Position numbers and translations under genes: made by a program. The notes under the pieces are model-generated. The model worked only from the letters and a program-made list of their open reading frames with translations, had not been told where the DNA came from and searched no databases. DNA of 64,000 nucleotides from JBJELF01 sp051879015 (GTDB lineage: Bacteria > Bacillota > Clostridia > Lachnospirales > Lachnospiraceae): NCBI GenBank assembly GCA_051879015.1, contig JBJELF010000001.1, positions 1-64,000 on the forward strand. Reading direction: 5' to 3'. Within the stretch, counting starts at the first letter, position 1; the number at the start of each line of letters is the position of its first letter. Positions 1 through 9,613 of the stretch are shown piece by piece.

Positions 1-13
1 AGTAGCTGAACTA

Positions 14-86
14 TTGTTTACATTTTCAAATATTGGTTGAAAATTGTTCACAGTCTATTGACAATTTTTCTGTAAAATGTAAACAA
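14..86. repeat. Nested inverted repeat upstream of ftsH
   Basis: Two perfect 13-bp arms (TTGTTTACATTTT at 14-26 and its complement at 74-86) enclose a second, inner pair (GAAAATTGT at 39-47 against 61-70 with one extra T). The whole could fold into one long AT-rich hairpin directly before the ftsH promoter. It may end the upstream transcript or bind a regulator; the sequence does not decide this. Confidence 0.6.
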
Positions 87-91
87 ATCAC

Positions 92-120
92 TTGATTTAT
101 ACCCGCTTGGCAAGTATAAT
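92..120 (+). promoter_or_regulatory. Sigma-A type promoter of ftsH
   Basis: TTGATT at 92-97 and a perfect TATAAT at 115-120 are separated by 17 bases. It lies 64 bases ahead of the ftsH start codon and after the inverted repeat. Confidence 0.8.
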
Positions 121-183
121 AAACAAATCAATGCCCAAAATAATTTACTGAGTGGGAATTTTTATTGTGAAACGGAGGACGAC

Positions 184-2223
184 GTGGATAACTATTATCA
201 AAACAATCGGGGTAATCAGCAAAATAACCCGAATCAACCCAATCATAGAAATCGAAATAATCAGGACAAGGGTCCAGAGCCAAGTGGACCAGATCGAAAG
301 ACAACAGTCATTATCATGACTGTGGCTATGATTACTTTGATTTTTATGTTGTTAATCAATAATTTTGTGGGAAATTTAACCAACAAGGAAATGACCTACA
401 GCGAATTTTTGACTGCAGTAGACGCAGGAGAAGTCAGCAAGGTCGTGATTAACACTTCAAGCGGCATTATCAAAATGCAGAAAAATAATGACCTTTACAC
501 CTATACTATCGTGGCAGTGAAGGATGATACCCTTTCTCTGAGACTGTATGAGGCAGGTGTTAATATTGAAGGTGAGCAGAGCAGCTACAGTATATTGGAT
601 ATTGTATTTACTTTTCTTCCACTTATTTTGATGGTGGTATTTTTTGTATGGATGATGAATCGCATGGGCGGTTCCGGCGGCATCATGGGTGTAGGAAAGA
701 GCAATGCAAAGGTTTATATTCAAAAGCAGACGGGCGTCACTTTTAATGATGTGGCGGGCGTGGATGAGGCGAAGGAGTCGATTAGTGAATTAGTCGATTT
801 CCTGCATGATCCTCAAAAGTATGTAGAGATTGGTGCAAAGCTGCCGAAAGGCGCTTTGTTGGTCGGTTCTCCAGGTACTGGTAAAACTTTACTTGCAAAG
901 GCCATTGCTGGTGAGGCAAATGTACCATTTTTCTCGCTGACTGGTTCCGATTTTGTGGAAATGTTTGTCGGTGTGGGAGCTTCCCGTGTACGTGATTTGT
1001 TCAAACAGGCTCAGGAAAATGCTCCATGTATCATTTTTATTGACGAGATTGATGCTATTGGTAAGAGTCGTGACAGTCGCTATGGCGGTGGTAATGATGA
1101 ACGAGAGCAGACCTTAAATCAGCTGCTGGCAGAGATGGATGGATTTGATACTTCCAAGGGATTGATTGTTCTTGGTGCCACTAATCGTCCGGAGACTTTG
1201 GATCCAGCTCTTTTGAGACCAGGTCGTTTTGACCGTCGTATTATTGTAGATAAGCCTGACTTAAAGGGTCGTGTCGCTATATTGAAAGTGCATTCCAAAG
1301 ATGTGCGAATGGATGATACCGTTGATTTGGAGGCCATTGCTTTAGCTACCGGCGGTGCAGTTGGTGCAGATTTGGCAAATATGGTCAATGAAGCTGCAAT
1401 TAATGCAGTCAAGAACGGACGTAAGGCGGTTAACCAGGGTGATTTGTTTGAGGCAATTGAGACTGTGATTGCAGGTAAGGAGAAAAAGAATCATCTGATG
1501 AACGAGCGGGATCGTCGTATTGTCTCTTATCATGAAGTGGGTCATGCGCTGATTAATGCATTGCAGAAGGATGCAGAGCCAGTTCAGAAGATCACAATTG
1601 TGCCTCGTACTATGGGTTCTCTGGGCTATGTGCTGAGTGTGCCGGATGAAGAAAAATATTTGGAAAATAATGAAGAAATTTATGCTACAGTTCGAGGTTT
1701 GCTGGGTGGCCGTGCGGCAGAGGATGTAGTATTTGGCACTGTTACTGGCGGATGTCAGAATGATTTGGAGAAGGCAACCAGCTATGTGCGTTCTATGATT
1801 ACGATGTTAGGTATGTCTGAAAAGTTTGGTCCGGTTTCCTTAGAAACGATTGAAGATCAGTATTTAGGGGCAAGGCGAGTGCCTACCTGTGGTGATGCTA
1901 CCGTAGCCGAGGTTGACAAAGAAGTGATGCGAATTTTGAAGCAGGCCTACGCAGAGACCAGAAGCATGATTGCGGATAATCGGTATATTTTGGATCAGAT
2001 TGCAGATTACCTGATTAAGAGGGAAACAATCACTGGGAAGGAATTTATGGATATTTTCCATCGCGCTCAGGCAGAGCAGGAGATGCTGAAAAAAGCCGCC
2101 GAGGAGAAAGCTGCTGAGGCAAGAAGAATTCAGGATGAGTTGGAGCAGGCCCTGCAGCAGAAGAATCCATCTAATACGGATTCATCTAATACAGATGTCG
2201 CTGGTTTGGTGGAAGAATCATAA
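184..2223 (+). CDS. ftsH: ATP-dependent zinc metalloprotease FtsH
   Basis: Membrane-bound AAA+ protease that unfolds and degrades membrane and regulatory proteins. The 679-residue product has an unusually Asn/Gln-rich N-terminus (about residues 1-38), a first membrane segment near 41-62, an outside domain, and a second membrane segment near 140-160. The AAA module follows, with Walker A GSPGTGKT at 228-235, Walker B IIFIDEID and the second-region-of-homology RPGRFDR. The zinc site is HEVGH at 450-454, where most family members have HEAGH; this still fits HEXXH. The start is GTG, 6 bases after a GGAGG at 174-178. The gene stands alone, with its own promoter and a hairpin after it. Confidence 0.97.
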   Translation: MDNYYQNNRGNQQNNPNQPNHRNRNNQDKGPEPSGPDRKTTVIIMTVAMITLIFMLLINNFVGNLTNKEMTYSEFLTAVDAGEVSKVVINTSSGIIKMQKNNDLYTYTIVAVKDDTLSLRLYEAGVNIEGEQSSYSILDIVFTFLPLILMVVFFVWMMNRMGGSGGIMGVGKSNAKVYIQKQTGVTFNDVAGVDEAKESISELVDFLHDPQKYVEIGAKLPKGALLVGSPGTGKTLLAKAIAGEANVPFFSLTGSDFVEMFVGVGASRVRDLFKQAQENAPCIIFIDEIDAIGKSRDSRYGGGNDEREQTLNQLLAEMDGFDTSKGLIVLGATNRPETLDPALLRPGRFDRRIIVDKPDLKGRVAILKVHSKDVRMDDTVDLEAIALATGGAVGADLANMVNEAAINAVKNGRKAVNQGDLFEAIETVIAGKEKKNHLMNERDRRIVSYHEVGHALINALQKDAEPVQKITIVPRTMGSLGYVLSVPDEEKYLENNEEIYATVRGLLGGRAAEDVVFGTVTGGCQNDLEKATSYVRSMITMLGMSEKFGPVSLETIEDQYLGARRVPTCGDATVAEVDKEVMRILKQAYAETRSMIADNRYILDQIADYLIKRETITGKEFMDIFHRAQAEQEMLKKAAEEKAAEARRIQDELEQALQQKNPSNTDSSNTDVAGLVEES

Positions 2224-2240
2224 GTAAATTTGTGAAGATT

Positions 2241-2268
2241 AAGTAGGCGGGAGTTTTTCCGCCTACTT
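2241..2268 (+). terminator. Hairpin after ftsH, probable terminator
   Basis: A perfect 10-bp stem (AAGTAGGCGG at 2241-2250 with its complement at 2259-2268) has an 8-base loop. The tail GTTGTGTGG is a poor U-tract, so termination may be partial. Confidence 0.6.
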
Positions 2269-2331
2269 GTTGTGTGGGTGTGTATTACAATCTGCTTGAT
2301 AGGTTTATGCAAATCTTTTTCGGGGGTAAAT

Positions 2332-4164
2332 ATGGAATTTAATTTAGAAGAAGAATTAAAAAAGCTTCCCGCAAAGCCGGGAGTTTATTTAATGCATGAT
2401 GAAAATGACAGTATCATTTATGTAGGTAAGGCTATTAACTTAAAAAATCGTGTCCGTCAATATTTTCAGACTAGGGAACGCAGTGCAAAAATTCAGCAGA
2501 TGATTTCTAAGATTGCCCGATTTGAGTATATTATTACTGACTCAGAACTAGAGGCACTTGTCCTTGAATGTAATCTCATTAAGGAGCATATGCCCAAATA
2601 TAATACCATGCTGAAGGATGGAAAAACTTATCCTTACATACGTGTGTCGGTGGAAGAGGATTTTCCGAGAATTACAAAGGTACGTTCCATAAAGAAAGAT
2701 AAATCGAAGTATTTTGGACCATATACCAGTGAGAGTGCTGTGGCGGACACTTTGGAATTTTTGCATAAAATGTTTCAAATTCGAACTTGCAGCCGTGTGC
2801 TGCCGAGGGATATAGGTAAGGAGCGTCCTTGCTTGAATTATTATATTCATCAGTGCAGTGCTCCATGTCAGGGCTATATCTCAAAGGAAGAATATCGGCA
2901 GTCGGTGCAGTTGATTGTAGATTTTCTCAATGGAAAATATACGGGTATTCAAAAAGAGTTGGAAAAGAAGATGGAACAGGCTTCACTTGAAATGCGGTTT
3001 GAGGAGGCGATTCAATACCGAGAGCTTTTGAACAGTATGAAACATATTGTTCAGAAACAAAAAATTACGGATGGTTCTGAGGAAAACAGAGATGTGATTG
3101 CCTTTGCGGCGGACGATAGTGATGTGGTGGTGCAAGTTTTTTTTATCCGAGAAGGAAAGATGATTGGCAGAGATCATTTTCATGTGCTGGCGGCAGAGGG
3201 TGATTCAACATCAGAGATTATGACCAGTTTTGTAAAGCAATTCTATGCAGGGACTCCTTTTGTTCCATCGGAGCTGCATTTGCAGTATCCGTTGGAGGAT
3301 GAGGAGACGATGCAGCAATGGCTTTCCAAGAAGAAGGGGAAAAAAGTGACCATTAAAGTGCCAAAGCGGGGGGAAAAAGAGCGTTTGGTAGAGTTGGCAG
3401 AGAAAAACGCAAGAATGGTCTTAAACCAGGATAAGGAGAAAATGAAGCGGGAAGAGGTGCGTACAAGGGGTGCAGTCAAGCAGATTGAAGAATGGATTGG
3501 TCTATCAGATATTGTGCGGATGGAGGCTTACGATATCTCTAATATCAGCGGCTTTAATTCTGTGGCCTCCATGGTGGTCTATGAAAATGGTAAGCCAAAG
3601 CGCAGTGACTATCGAAAATTTCGCATTAAATGGGTAGAGGGAGCAAACGATTACGCATCTATGCAGGAAGTGTTGAAACGGCGATTTCTTCATGGAATGA
3701 AGGAGAACGAAGGAGACAGCTTTCAGAAGTTTCCAGACTTGATTTTGATGGATGGTGGTCGGGGACAAGTCAATATTGCGCTGGAGGTATTAGCAGAGCT
3801 CGGATTGGATATTCCAGTGTGTGGTATGGTGAAAGATGATAATCATCGCACCAGAGGATTATATTATCAAAATGTGGAAATTCCTGTTGACCGTCATTCG
3901 GAGGGATTTCAGCTAATTACGCGCATTCAGGATGAGGCTCATCGCTTTGCTGTTGAGTATCATCGAAGTTTGAGAGGTAAGGAGAGTACGCATTCTCTTT
4001 TAGATGATATTGAAGGAATCGGGCCGAAGCGAAGAAATGCGCTGATGCGAACTTATGAAAATCTCCAGCAGCTTAAAAATGCTTCAGTGGAGGAGTTAGC
4101 GCAGATTCCAGAGATGAATCAGAAGGCGGCAGAATCTGTCTATCTATTTTTTCACAAAGCTTAA
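2332..4164 (+). CDS. uvrC: Excinuclease ABC subunit C (UvrC)
   Basis: Nuclease subunit of nucleotide excision repair; makes both incisions around UvrB-bound damage. The 610-residue product has the N-terminal GIY-YIG domain (PGVYLMHD ... IIYVGKA), the UVR/UvrB-binding motif at about residues 200-235, the RNase H-like C-terminal nuclease domain ([20 protein letters not shown]) and a terminal helix-hairpin-helix pair (IEGIGPKRR). The start chosen is ATG 2332, 7 bases after GGGGG at 2322-2326. An upstream in-frame ATG at 2272 would add 20 hydrophobic residues not expected in UvrC and has no good ribosome site. Confidence 0.96.
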   Translation: MEFNLEEELKKLPAKPGVYLMHDENDSIIYVGKAINLKNRVRQYFQTRERSAKIQQMISKIARFEYIITDSELEALVLECNLIKEHMPKYNTMLKDGKTYPYIRVSVEEDFPRITKVRSIKKDKSKYFGPYTSESAVADTLEFLHKMFQIRTCSRVLPRDIGKERPCLNYYIHQCSAPCQGYISKEEYRQSVQLIVDFLNGKYTGIQKELEKKMEQASLEMRFEEAIQYRELLNSMKHIVQKQKITDGSEENRDVIAFAADDSDVVVQVFFIREGKMIGRDHFHVLAAEGDSTSEIMTSFVKQFYAGTPFVPSELHLQYPLEDEETMQQWLSKKKGKKVTIKVPKRGEKERLVELAEKNARMVLNQDKEKMKREEVRTRGAVKQIEEWIGLSDIVRMEAYDISNISGFNSVASMVVYENGKPKRSDYRKFRIKWVEGANDYASMQEVLKRRFLHGMKENEGDSFQKFPDLILMDGGRGQVNIALEVLAELGLDIPVCGMVKDDNHRTRGLYYQNVEIPVDRHSEGFQLITRIQDEAHRFAVEYHRSLRGKESTHSLLDDIEGIGPKRRNALMRTYENLQQLKNASVEELAQIPEMNQKAAESVYLFFHKA

Positions 4165-4177
4165 CCATTTTTTATTC

Positions 4178-4206
4178 TTTACAGAATCCTAACTTACTGT
4201 TAAAAT
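4178..4206 (+). promoter_or_regulatory. Promoter of the hprK operon
   Basis: TTTACA at 4178-4183 and TAAAAT at 4201-4206 are 17 bases apart, just after the uvrC stop. It probably drives hprK-murB-rapZ-whiA. Confidence 0.75.
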
Positions 4207-4266
4207 AGGGATGAGATAGCAGATAGCTGTGTGTTGCCATTTAAGGCAGCGGAATGGAGGTTAACG

Positions 4267-5202
4267 ATGAGCGGACTAACAGTGACTAAATTGATTAAAA
4301 AATTTAACTTAAATAATTTTACACCAGAGCTAAACACGGACAAAATGTACATCGAACATCCAGATGTCAATCGTCCTGCATTACAGCTTACAGGTTTCTA
4401 CGAATATTTTGACAATGTTCGTGTGCAGATTATTGGTATGGTAGAGTATGCCTACTACAAAGATAGGGGTGAGGAAACGATTCGTCAGATGTTTGATCGC
4501 CTTATGAGCAGTAAGATTCCATGTATGATTTTTGGCCGTGGCATTCGCCCTCATGAATGTATTTTGGAATTGGCGAGAAAATATCAAGTGCCGGTGATGG
4601 GATATCCAGGAAGCACATCTGAGCTGACCAGTGAGGTTTTGCGTTGGCTTAAGGTGGAGTTGGCTCCAACGATTTCGATTCATGGTGTATTGGTGGATGT
4701 ATTTGGTGAGGGTATTTTGATTGTCGGTGAGAGTGGTATCGGAAAATCAGAGACGGCTCTGGAGTTGATTAAGCGTGGTCATCGTCTGGTTTCTGATGAT
4801 GTAGTGGAACTTCGCAAAGTCAGTGATGATACCTTAGTTGGTTCGGCGCCAAGTATTACCAGACATTTCATTGAACTGCGCGGTATCGGTATTATTGATG
4901 TTAAGACCCTGTATGGTGTGGAGGCAGTGAAAAACACGCAGTCTATTGACTTGGTTATCCGTCTGGAAGATTGGAAGAAGGATAAGGAGTATGATCGTCT
5001 TGGATTGGAGGAACAATATGCAGAATATTTGGGAAATAAAGTGCCTTGTCACGATATTCCGATTCGTCCTGGACGTAATTTAGCAATTATTGTAGAGTCC
5101 GCAGCGGTGAATCACAGACAAAAGAGCATGGGTTATAACGCAGCAAGAGAATTGTACAATCGTGTACAGCAAAATTTGGCAAAAAGGATGGCAGAGGATT
5201 GA
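4267..5202 (+). CDS. hprK: HPr kinase/phosphorylase
   Basis: Bifunctional sensor that phosphorylates HPr-type proteins on Ser46, and removes the phosphate, in carbon catabolite control. The 311-residue product has the N-terminal regulatory domain and the catalytic P-loop GESGIGKS at 154-161, preceded by the conserved IHGVLVDVFG stretch with the active-site His near 139. The family segment LVIRLEDW follows the catalytic core. ATG 4267 is chosen because GGAGG lies at 4256-4260; an upstream in-frame GTG at 4231 lacks a site. The gene abuts murB (TGATG junction) and lies 2.9 kb before an HPr-like gene, a likely substrate. Confidence 0.96.
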   Translation: MSGLTVTKLIKKFNLNNFTPELNTDKMYIEHPDVNRPALQLTGFYEYFDNVRVQIIGMVEYAYYKDRGEETIRQMFDRLMSSKIPCMIFGRGIRPHECILELARKYQVPVMGYPGSTSELTSEVLRWLKVELAPTISIHGVLVDVFGEGILIVGESGIGKSETALELIKRGHRLVSDDVVELRKVSDDTLVGSAPSITRHFIELRGIGIIDVKTLYGVEAVKNTQSIDLVIRLEDWKKDKEYDRLGLEEQYAEYLGNKVPCHDIPIRPGRNLAIIVESAAVNHRQKSMGYNAARELYNRVQQNLAKRMAED

Positions 5203-6110
5203 TGCTAAAATTAGAAGAATTAGAGACAATTCTTACTTTAGAAGATATTTTGAGAGACGAACCGATGAAGAATCACACTACCTTTGGAGTGGGAGGTTTT
5301 GCGGATTATTTTGTTTATCCCCAAAATGTGGAGCAATTGCAGCAATTGGTGAAACTTTGCAAATGTCAACAGGTGGATTATTTTATTCTTGGTCACGGCA
5401 GCAATTTGTTGGTCAGCGATGATGGATATCGAGGAGTTATTATCTCTCTGACCAAACATTTCAATCAAATATCAGTGGAGAAAAACCGCATTTTTGCAGG
5501 AGCAGGTGCTATGCTTCCGGCAGTATCCAGGGCAGCATGGCAGTACAGTTTAACTGGCTTGGAGTTTGCTGCGGGCATTCCGGGAACCGTAGGTGGTGCA
5601 GTGAGAATGAATGCAGGAGCTTATGGCGGTGAGATGAAGCAAGTTTTGGTTAAAGTAACGGTATTGACAAAAGATGGCGAGATAAAAGAACTGTCTGTGG
5701 GGGAATTAGATTTGAGCTATCGTCACAGTTGCTTGGTATCGGATGGTTCTATTGTCCTTGGGGCAGAGATGGTGCTGGAGTTTGGTGAAAAGGATACAAT
5801 TGGAGAGCAGATGCGATATTATAACGAGCAGCGACGTCTCAAGCAGCCCTTGGATAAAGGCAGCGCGGGCAGTACCTTCAAGCGTCCGACCGGTTATTTT
5901 GCAGGAAAACTGATTCAGGATGCGGGGCTGCGCGGCTATACAATCGGCGGAGCTAGTGTCTCAGAAAAGCATTGCGGCTTTGTAGTTAATCTGGGCAATG
6001 CTACAGCGGCAGAAATTTTTCAGCTTTGTAAATATATTCAAAAGACAGTTAGGGCTCAATTTGGTGTAGAACTGGAACTGGAAGTAGTATGTCTCGGAAC
6101 ATTTGAATAA
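5202..6110 (+). CDS. murB: UDP-N-acetylenolpyruvoylglucosamine reductase MurB
   Basis: FAD enzyme that reduces UDP-GlcNAc-enolpyruvate to UDP-MurNAc in peptidoglycan precursor synthesis in the cytosol. The 302-residue product shows the FAD-binding segments FGVGGFADYF, ILGHGSNLLVSD and GIPGTVGGAVRMNAG, and the type II signature GSAGSTFKRP containing the catalytic Ser. The start ATG 5202 overlaps the hprK stop by one base (TGATG), which indicates translational coupling; a TTG one codon earlier is also possible. Confidence 0.96.
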   Translation: MLKLEELETILTLEDILRDEPMKNHTTFGVGGFADYFVYPQNVEQLQQLVKLCKCQQVDYFILGHGSNLLVSDDGYRGVIISLTKHFNQISVEKNRIFAGAGAMLPAVSRAAWQYSLTGLEFAAGIPGTVGGAVRMNAGAYGGEMKQVLVKVTVLTKDGEIKELSVGELDLSYRHSCLVSDGSIVLGAEMVLEFGEKDTIGEQMRYYNEQRRLKQPLDKGSAGSTFKRPTGYFAGKLIQDAGLRGYTIGGASVSEKHCGFVVNLGNATAAEIFQLCKYIQKTVRAQFGVELELEVVCLGTFE

Positions 6111-6133
6111 AAGATAGTGGGGCAGAGAAAAAA

Positions 6134-7015
6134 GTGGAATTTGTAATTATTACAGGGATGTCTGGAGCGGGGAAAACGCAGACAATGAAAATCTTAGAAG
6201 ATTTAGGATATTTTTGTGTAGATAATCTTCCGGTTCAGTTGATTCCCAAGTTTACTCAGTTGGCAAATGATACCAGCAGTGAGATTACGAAAGTAGCGTT
6301 CGTCATAGATGTGCGCAGCAGAAAATGGCTGGAGGACGCAGGCAATATTATTGCACAGATAAAAAAAGATGGAATTGACTGTAAGATATTATTTTTGGAT
6401 GCTTCTGATGAATGTTTAGTAAAACGTTTTAAAGAGACAAGACGCAATCATCCGCTGTCTCAAGATGGTCGCATCGAGAATGGTATTCAAAAGGAAAGAG
6501 AATTGTTGGCTTCTCTCAAGATGCAGGCAGATTATGTGATTGATACTAGTATGTTACTGACAAGAGAGCTGAGAGTCAATTTAGAGCGTATTTTCAAGTA
6601 TGGTCAGGATTACAAGAACTTAATTGTCACAATTTTGTCATTTGGATTTAAGTATGGTATTCCTACCGATTCGGATTTAGTATTTGATGTGCGTTTTCTG
6701 CCGAATCCTTATTATGTGGCTGAGCTTCGTCCTTTGACGGGAAATGACGTTGAAATTCAAAATTTTGTAATGAATTCTGATATATCAAAAGAATTTTTGC
6801 AGAAACTCGTGGATATGGTGAAGTTTTTGATTCCAAATTATGTGATGGAGGGTAAAAATCAGTTAGTTATCAGTATCGGTTGTACGGGCGGCAAGCATCG
6901 TTCTGTGACCATTGCCAATGCACTATACGAGCAGTTAAAGGGTGTGCAGGAAAGTTATGGAATTAAAATTGAGCATCGAGATATTGAGAAAGATACTCAT
7001 CGAAAGGGGAAATAG
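6134..7015 (+). CDS. rapZ: RapZ/YvcJ-family nucleotide-binding protein
   Basis: P-loop protein of the RapZ/YvcJ family. In E. coli RapZ controls glmZ RNA and so GlmS; in Bacillus YvcJ affects competence. The 293-residue product has Walker A GMSGAGKT at 8-15 and the conserved C-terminal block IGCTGGKHRSV. It starts with GTG 6134, ahead of which only a loose GGGG site is visible. It lies 2 bases before whiA. In Bacillus a mgfK (yvcK) gene sits between these two; here it is missing. Confidence 0.93.
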   Translation: MEFVIITGMSGAGKTQTMKILEDLGYFCVDNLPVQLIPKFTQLANDTSSEITKVAFVIDVRSRKWLEDAGNIIAQIKKDGIDCKILFLDASDECLVKRFKETRRNHPLSQDGRIENGIQKERELLASLKMQADYVIDTSMLLTRELRVNLERIFKYGQDYKNLIVTILSFGFKYGIPTDSDLVFDVRFLPNPYYVAELRPLTGNDVEIQNFVMNSDISKEFLQKLVDMVKFLIPNYVMEGKNQLVISIGCTGGKHRSVTIANALYEQLKGVQESYGIKIEHRDIEKDTHRKGK

Positions 7016-7017
7016 CA

Positions 7018-7965
7018 ATGTCTTTTTCCAGTGATGTTAAGGAGGAGTTGGCGCAGTATGAAGTGGCAGCCAGACATTGTAACTTGGCCGAGATTGCAGC
7101 TATTGTGTCTATGTGTGGAAAAGTAATCAATGCTGGTAATAAAAGTCAAGTGTTTGTGCAGACAGAAAATGTGGCTGTGGCAAAAAAATACTTTGCATTA
7201 TTAAAGAAAACATTTAACATAGAGGCAGATATTTCTGTCCGCAGAAATGCCTGCCTGAAAAAAAATCGCGTTTATTCTATTACAGTTCGGCGTGGTTTGG
7301 AAGCGCAGCGTTTGTTGATGGCTATCAAGTGGGAAAGTGCGGAGGAGAAACAATTGTTGGTAGAACCCTTGGTAATTCAGAGCAGCTGCTGTAAGCAGGC
7401 ATTTATCCGAGGAGCATTTTTGGCATCCGGTTCTATCAGTGATCCTCAAAAGTTTTATCACTTAGAGTTTGTCTGTCAGACCAATGAAAAAGCCGAACAG
7501 CTGAGAGATATTATTAACAGTTTTGATATGGAGACAAAAATTGTACCGAGAAAACACTCTTTTGTTGTTTATCTCAAGGAAGGTGATCAGATTGTAGTAC
7601 TGATGACCCACATGGGAGCTTACTCTTCTATCATGAAGATGGAAAATATCCGTATTGAGAAAAATATTAAAAATAGTGTAAATCGACGAATTAACTGTGA
7701 AGTAGCAAACTCTCAAAAGACCGTTGAGGCATCTGTAGAGCAAATAGAGAATATTCAGTTAATTCAGTCTACGGTGGGATTGGAGACGTTGGCATGGGAT
7801 TTGCAGTTAATTGCAGAACTGCGCTTGCAGAATCCTGATTATTCTCTTCAGCAAATTGGAGAAAATATGACACCGCCTCTGGGAAAATCGGGAGTGAATC
7901 ATCGGTTAAAGAAGATAAAAAAAATAGCAGATATGATAAAAGAAAAGTCTTTAGAAAGCGAATGA
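7018..7965 (+). CDS. whiA: DNA-binding protein WhiA
   Basis: WhiA-family protein of 315 residues, with an N-terminal LAGLIDADG-like domain (RGAFLASGSISDP) and a C-terminal helix-turn-helix region (YSLQQIGENM ... GKSGVNHRL). In actinobacteria it controls sporulation and division; in Bacillus it binds the chromosome and affects division. AAGGGGA about 10 bases upstream supports ATG 7018. It forms one unit with rapZ. Dispersed repeat copy A lies directly after it. Confidence 0.94.
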   Translation: MSFSSDVKEELAQYEVAARHCNLAEIAAIVSMCGKVINAGNKSQVFVQTENVAVAKKYFALLKKTFNIEADISVRRNACLKKNRVYSITVRRGLEAQRLLMAIKWESAEEKQLLVEPLVIQSSCCKQAFIRGAFLASGSISDPQKFYHLEFVCQTNEKAEQLRDIINSFDMETKIVPRKHSFVVYLKEGDQIVVLMTHMGAYSSIMKMENIRIEKNIKNSVNRRINCEVANSQKTVEASVEQIENIQLIQSTVGLETLAWDLQLIAELRLQNPDYSLQQIGENMTPPLGKSGVNHRLKKIKKIADMIKEKSLESE

Positions 7966-7972
7966 AATATGA

Positions 7973-8059
7973 TTTCGAATGTTTTTCGGATTGTGGGAGC
8001 ACGAAGTGCGGAGAAATTCGTAATCAAGCGGTCAAAATACCTTTTGACCCCAACATAAT
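7973..8059 (+). repeat. Dispersed two-hairpin intergenic element, copy A
   Basis: Hairpin 1 pairs CGGATT (7987-7992) with AATTCG (8015-8020), with inner GCAC/GTGC (7999-8002 and 8006-8009) around a 3-base loop. Hairpin 2 is GGTCAAAA TACC TTTTGACC at 8030-8049, a perfect 8-bp stem. The same architecture recurs at 18428-18520, and half copies lie at 42251 and 57598. Confidence 0.75.
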
Positions 8060-8077
8060 GAACGAGGAGGATGGACA

Positions 8078-8338
8078 ATGCTATCAAAAAAAGTGACGAT
8101 ACGTCTTATCACGGAAATGGATGCGATGCCGATTGCGATGTTAGTGCAGTTAGCAACTCAGTTTACGAGTCGTATTTATTTAGAGTGGAATGATAGAAAA
8201 GTCAATGCAAAAAGTATTATGGGTATGATGTCCTTGGGCGCCAATACAGGAGATACCATTACGGTCTGCGTAGAGGGCGAAGATGAAGTGGCAGCAATGA
8301 GAGAGATTATTGCATATCTGACAAGCGGCAGAGCTTAA
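8078..8338 (+). CDS. HPr-like protein lacking His15 (Crh-type)
   Basis: Small HPr-fold protein of 86 residues. The regulatory block [13 protein letters not shown] is intact, with Ser exactly at position 46, the residue phosphorylated by HprK. The phosphocarrier block GLHARPA is replaced by EMDAMPI, so position 15 is Asp rather than His and Arg17 is Met. It therefore cannot take phosphate from enzyme I and looks like a regulatory paralogue. Bacillus Crh, which has Gln15, is encoded in the same place after whiA. AGGAGG at 8064-8069 supports ATG 8078. The Crh role is an inference; the residues are seen directly. Confidence 0.85.
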   Translation: MLSKKVTIRLITEMDAMPIAMLVQLATQFTSRIYLEWNDRKVNAKSIMGMMSLGANTGDTITVCVEGEDEVAAMREIIAYLTSGRA

Positions 8339-8378
8339 TCGCTGTTGTATTGTAAGAGAAAGGCAGAATAAAGAAAAA

Positions 8379-9404
8379 ATGGACGTAAAAGATTTTGATT
8401 TTGAATTACCGCAGGAATTGATTGCGCAGGATCCTATTGCGCAGAGAGACCAGTCTCGTTTATTGATATTAGATAAAAATACGGGAGAGCGGGAACACAA
8501 GATTTTTCATGATATTATTGATGAATTGCAGGCAGGAGATTGTCTGGTTATCAACAACACAAAAGTAATTCCAGCGCGGTTATATGGTCAGAAAAAAGAT
8601 ACCAATGGAAAGATTGAAGTATTGTTGTTGAAGCGCAAGGAAAATGACATCTGGGAAGTACTAGTAAAGCCTGGAAAGAAAGCTCGAGTGGGAGCAGAAA
8701 TTATTTTTGGTGATGGCAGACTGAAGGCGACTGTAATTGATGTGGTTGAAGAAGGAAATCGATTGATTCAATTCTCCTATGAGGGTATTTTTGAGGAAAT
8801 TTTAGATGAGTTGGGAAATATGCCTTTGCCGCCTTATATTACTCATGAATTGAAAGATAAAAATCGCTATCAGACGGTATATGCAAAATATGAGGGTTCG
8901 GCGGCTGCACCGACAGCAGGATTACATTTTACGACAGAATTGTTGGAGCAGATTAAGCTGAAAGGAGTGGAGATAGCGACTGTAACTCTCCATGTGGGCT
9001 TGGGTACTTTTCGGCCTGTAAAGGTAGATAAGATAGAGGAGCATCACATGCACTCTGAGTTTTATCAGATTGAGCAGTTTGAGGCAGATAAAATTAATCG
9101 AGCCAAAGCACGGGGAAATCGTGTGATTGCAGTGGGTACTACCAGCACAAGAACTTTGGAGTCTGCTGCAGCAGCTGACGGCACTTTGAAGGAATGTTCC
9201 GGCTGGACGGAAATCTTCATTTATCCAGGCTATCAATTTAAAGTAGTTGATGCACTGATTACCAATTTCCACTTGCCACAGTCAACATTGATTATGTTGG
9301 TGTCTGCATTGGCAGGAAGAGAAAATGTGCTGGCAGCTTATAAAGAGGCGGTGGAACTGAGATATCGATTTTTTTCTTTTGGAGATGCCATGTTCATCCG
9401 ATAA
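8379..9404 (+). CDS. queA: S-adenosylmethionine:tRNA ribosyltransferase-isomerase QueA
   Basis: Transfers and isomerises the ribose of AdoMet onto 7-aminomethyl-7-deazaguanine in tRNA, making epoxyqueuosine. The 341-residue length is typical. Recognisable blocks are [12 protein letters not shown] at the N-terminus, [41 protein letters not shown], and [16 protein letters not shown] near the end. ATG 8379 is preceded by GAAAGG. It follows the HPr-like gene by 40 bases and is closed by a strong terminator, so it probably ends this operon. Confidence 0.97.
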   Translation: MDVKDFDFELPQELIAQDPIAQRDQSRLLILDKNTGEREHKIFHDIIDELQAGDCLVINNTKVIPARLYGQKKDTNGKIEVLLLKRKENDIWEVLVKPGKKARVGAEIIFGDGRLKATVIDVVEEGNRLIQFSYEGIFEEILDELGNMPLPPYITHELKDKNRYQTVYAKYEGSAAAPTAGLHFTTELLEQIKLKGVEIATVTLHVGLGTFRPVKVDKIEEHHMHSEFYQIEQFEADKINRAKARGNRVIAVGTTSTRTLESAAAADGTLKECSGWTEIFIYPGYQFKVVDALITNFHLPQSTLIMLVSALAGRENVLAAYKEAVELRYRFFSFGDAMFIR

Positions 9405-9420
9405 GAAACATGAATGGAGT

Positions 9421-9453
9421 AGGACCAAATATCGTAAATATTTGGTCCTTTTC
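9421..9453 (+). terminator. Intrinsic terminator after queA
   Basis: A perfect 11-bp stem AGGACCAAATA / TATTTGGTCCT (9421-9431 and 9439-9449) is followed by a short T-run. Confidence 0.85.
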
Positions 9454-9613
9454 TAAAACAGCTATGCCTGCTTAGCAGGTTTCTGCAATCGGCTTTTTCT
9501 ATATGGTGCTGCTCCATTTTCAAACTATGTCAGCTTAGGGAAGTTGATTGCTATGTGCTTTGCACACTTGTCATATTTTTTGACGTACTTTCAAAATAAA
9601 CGAAGAGGTAAGT

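Noticed and set aside
9455..9613. Possible reversed copy of the dispersed repeat before the RluF-type gene
   Set aside because: Only GATTGCTA and a GTGC/GCAC hairpin agree; the flanks do not align, so chance is as likely.
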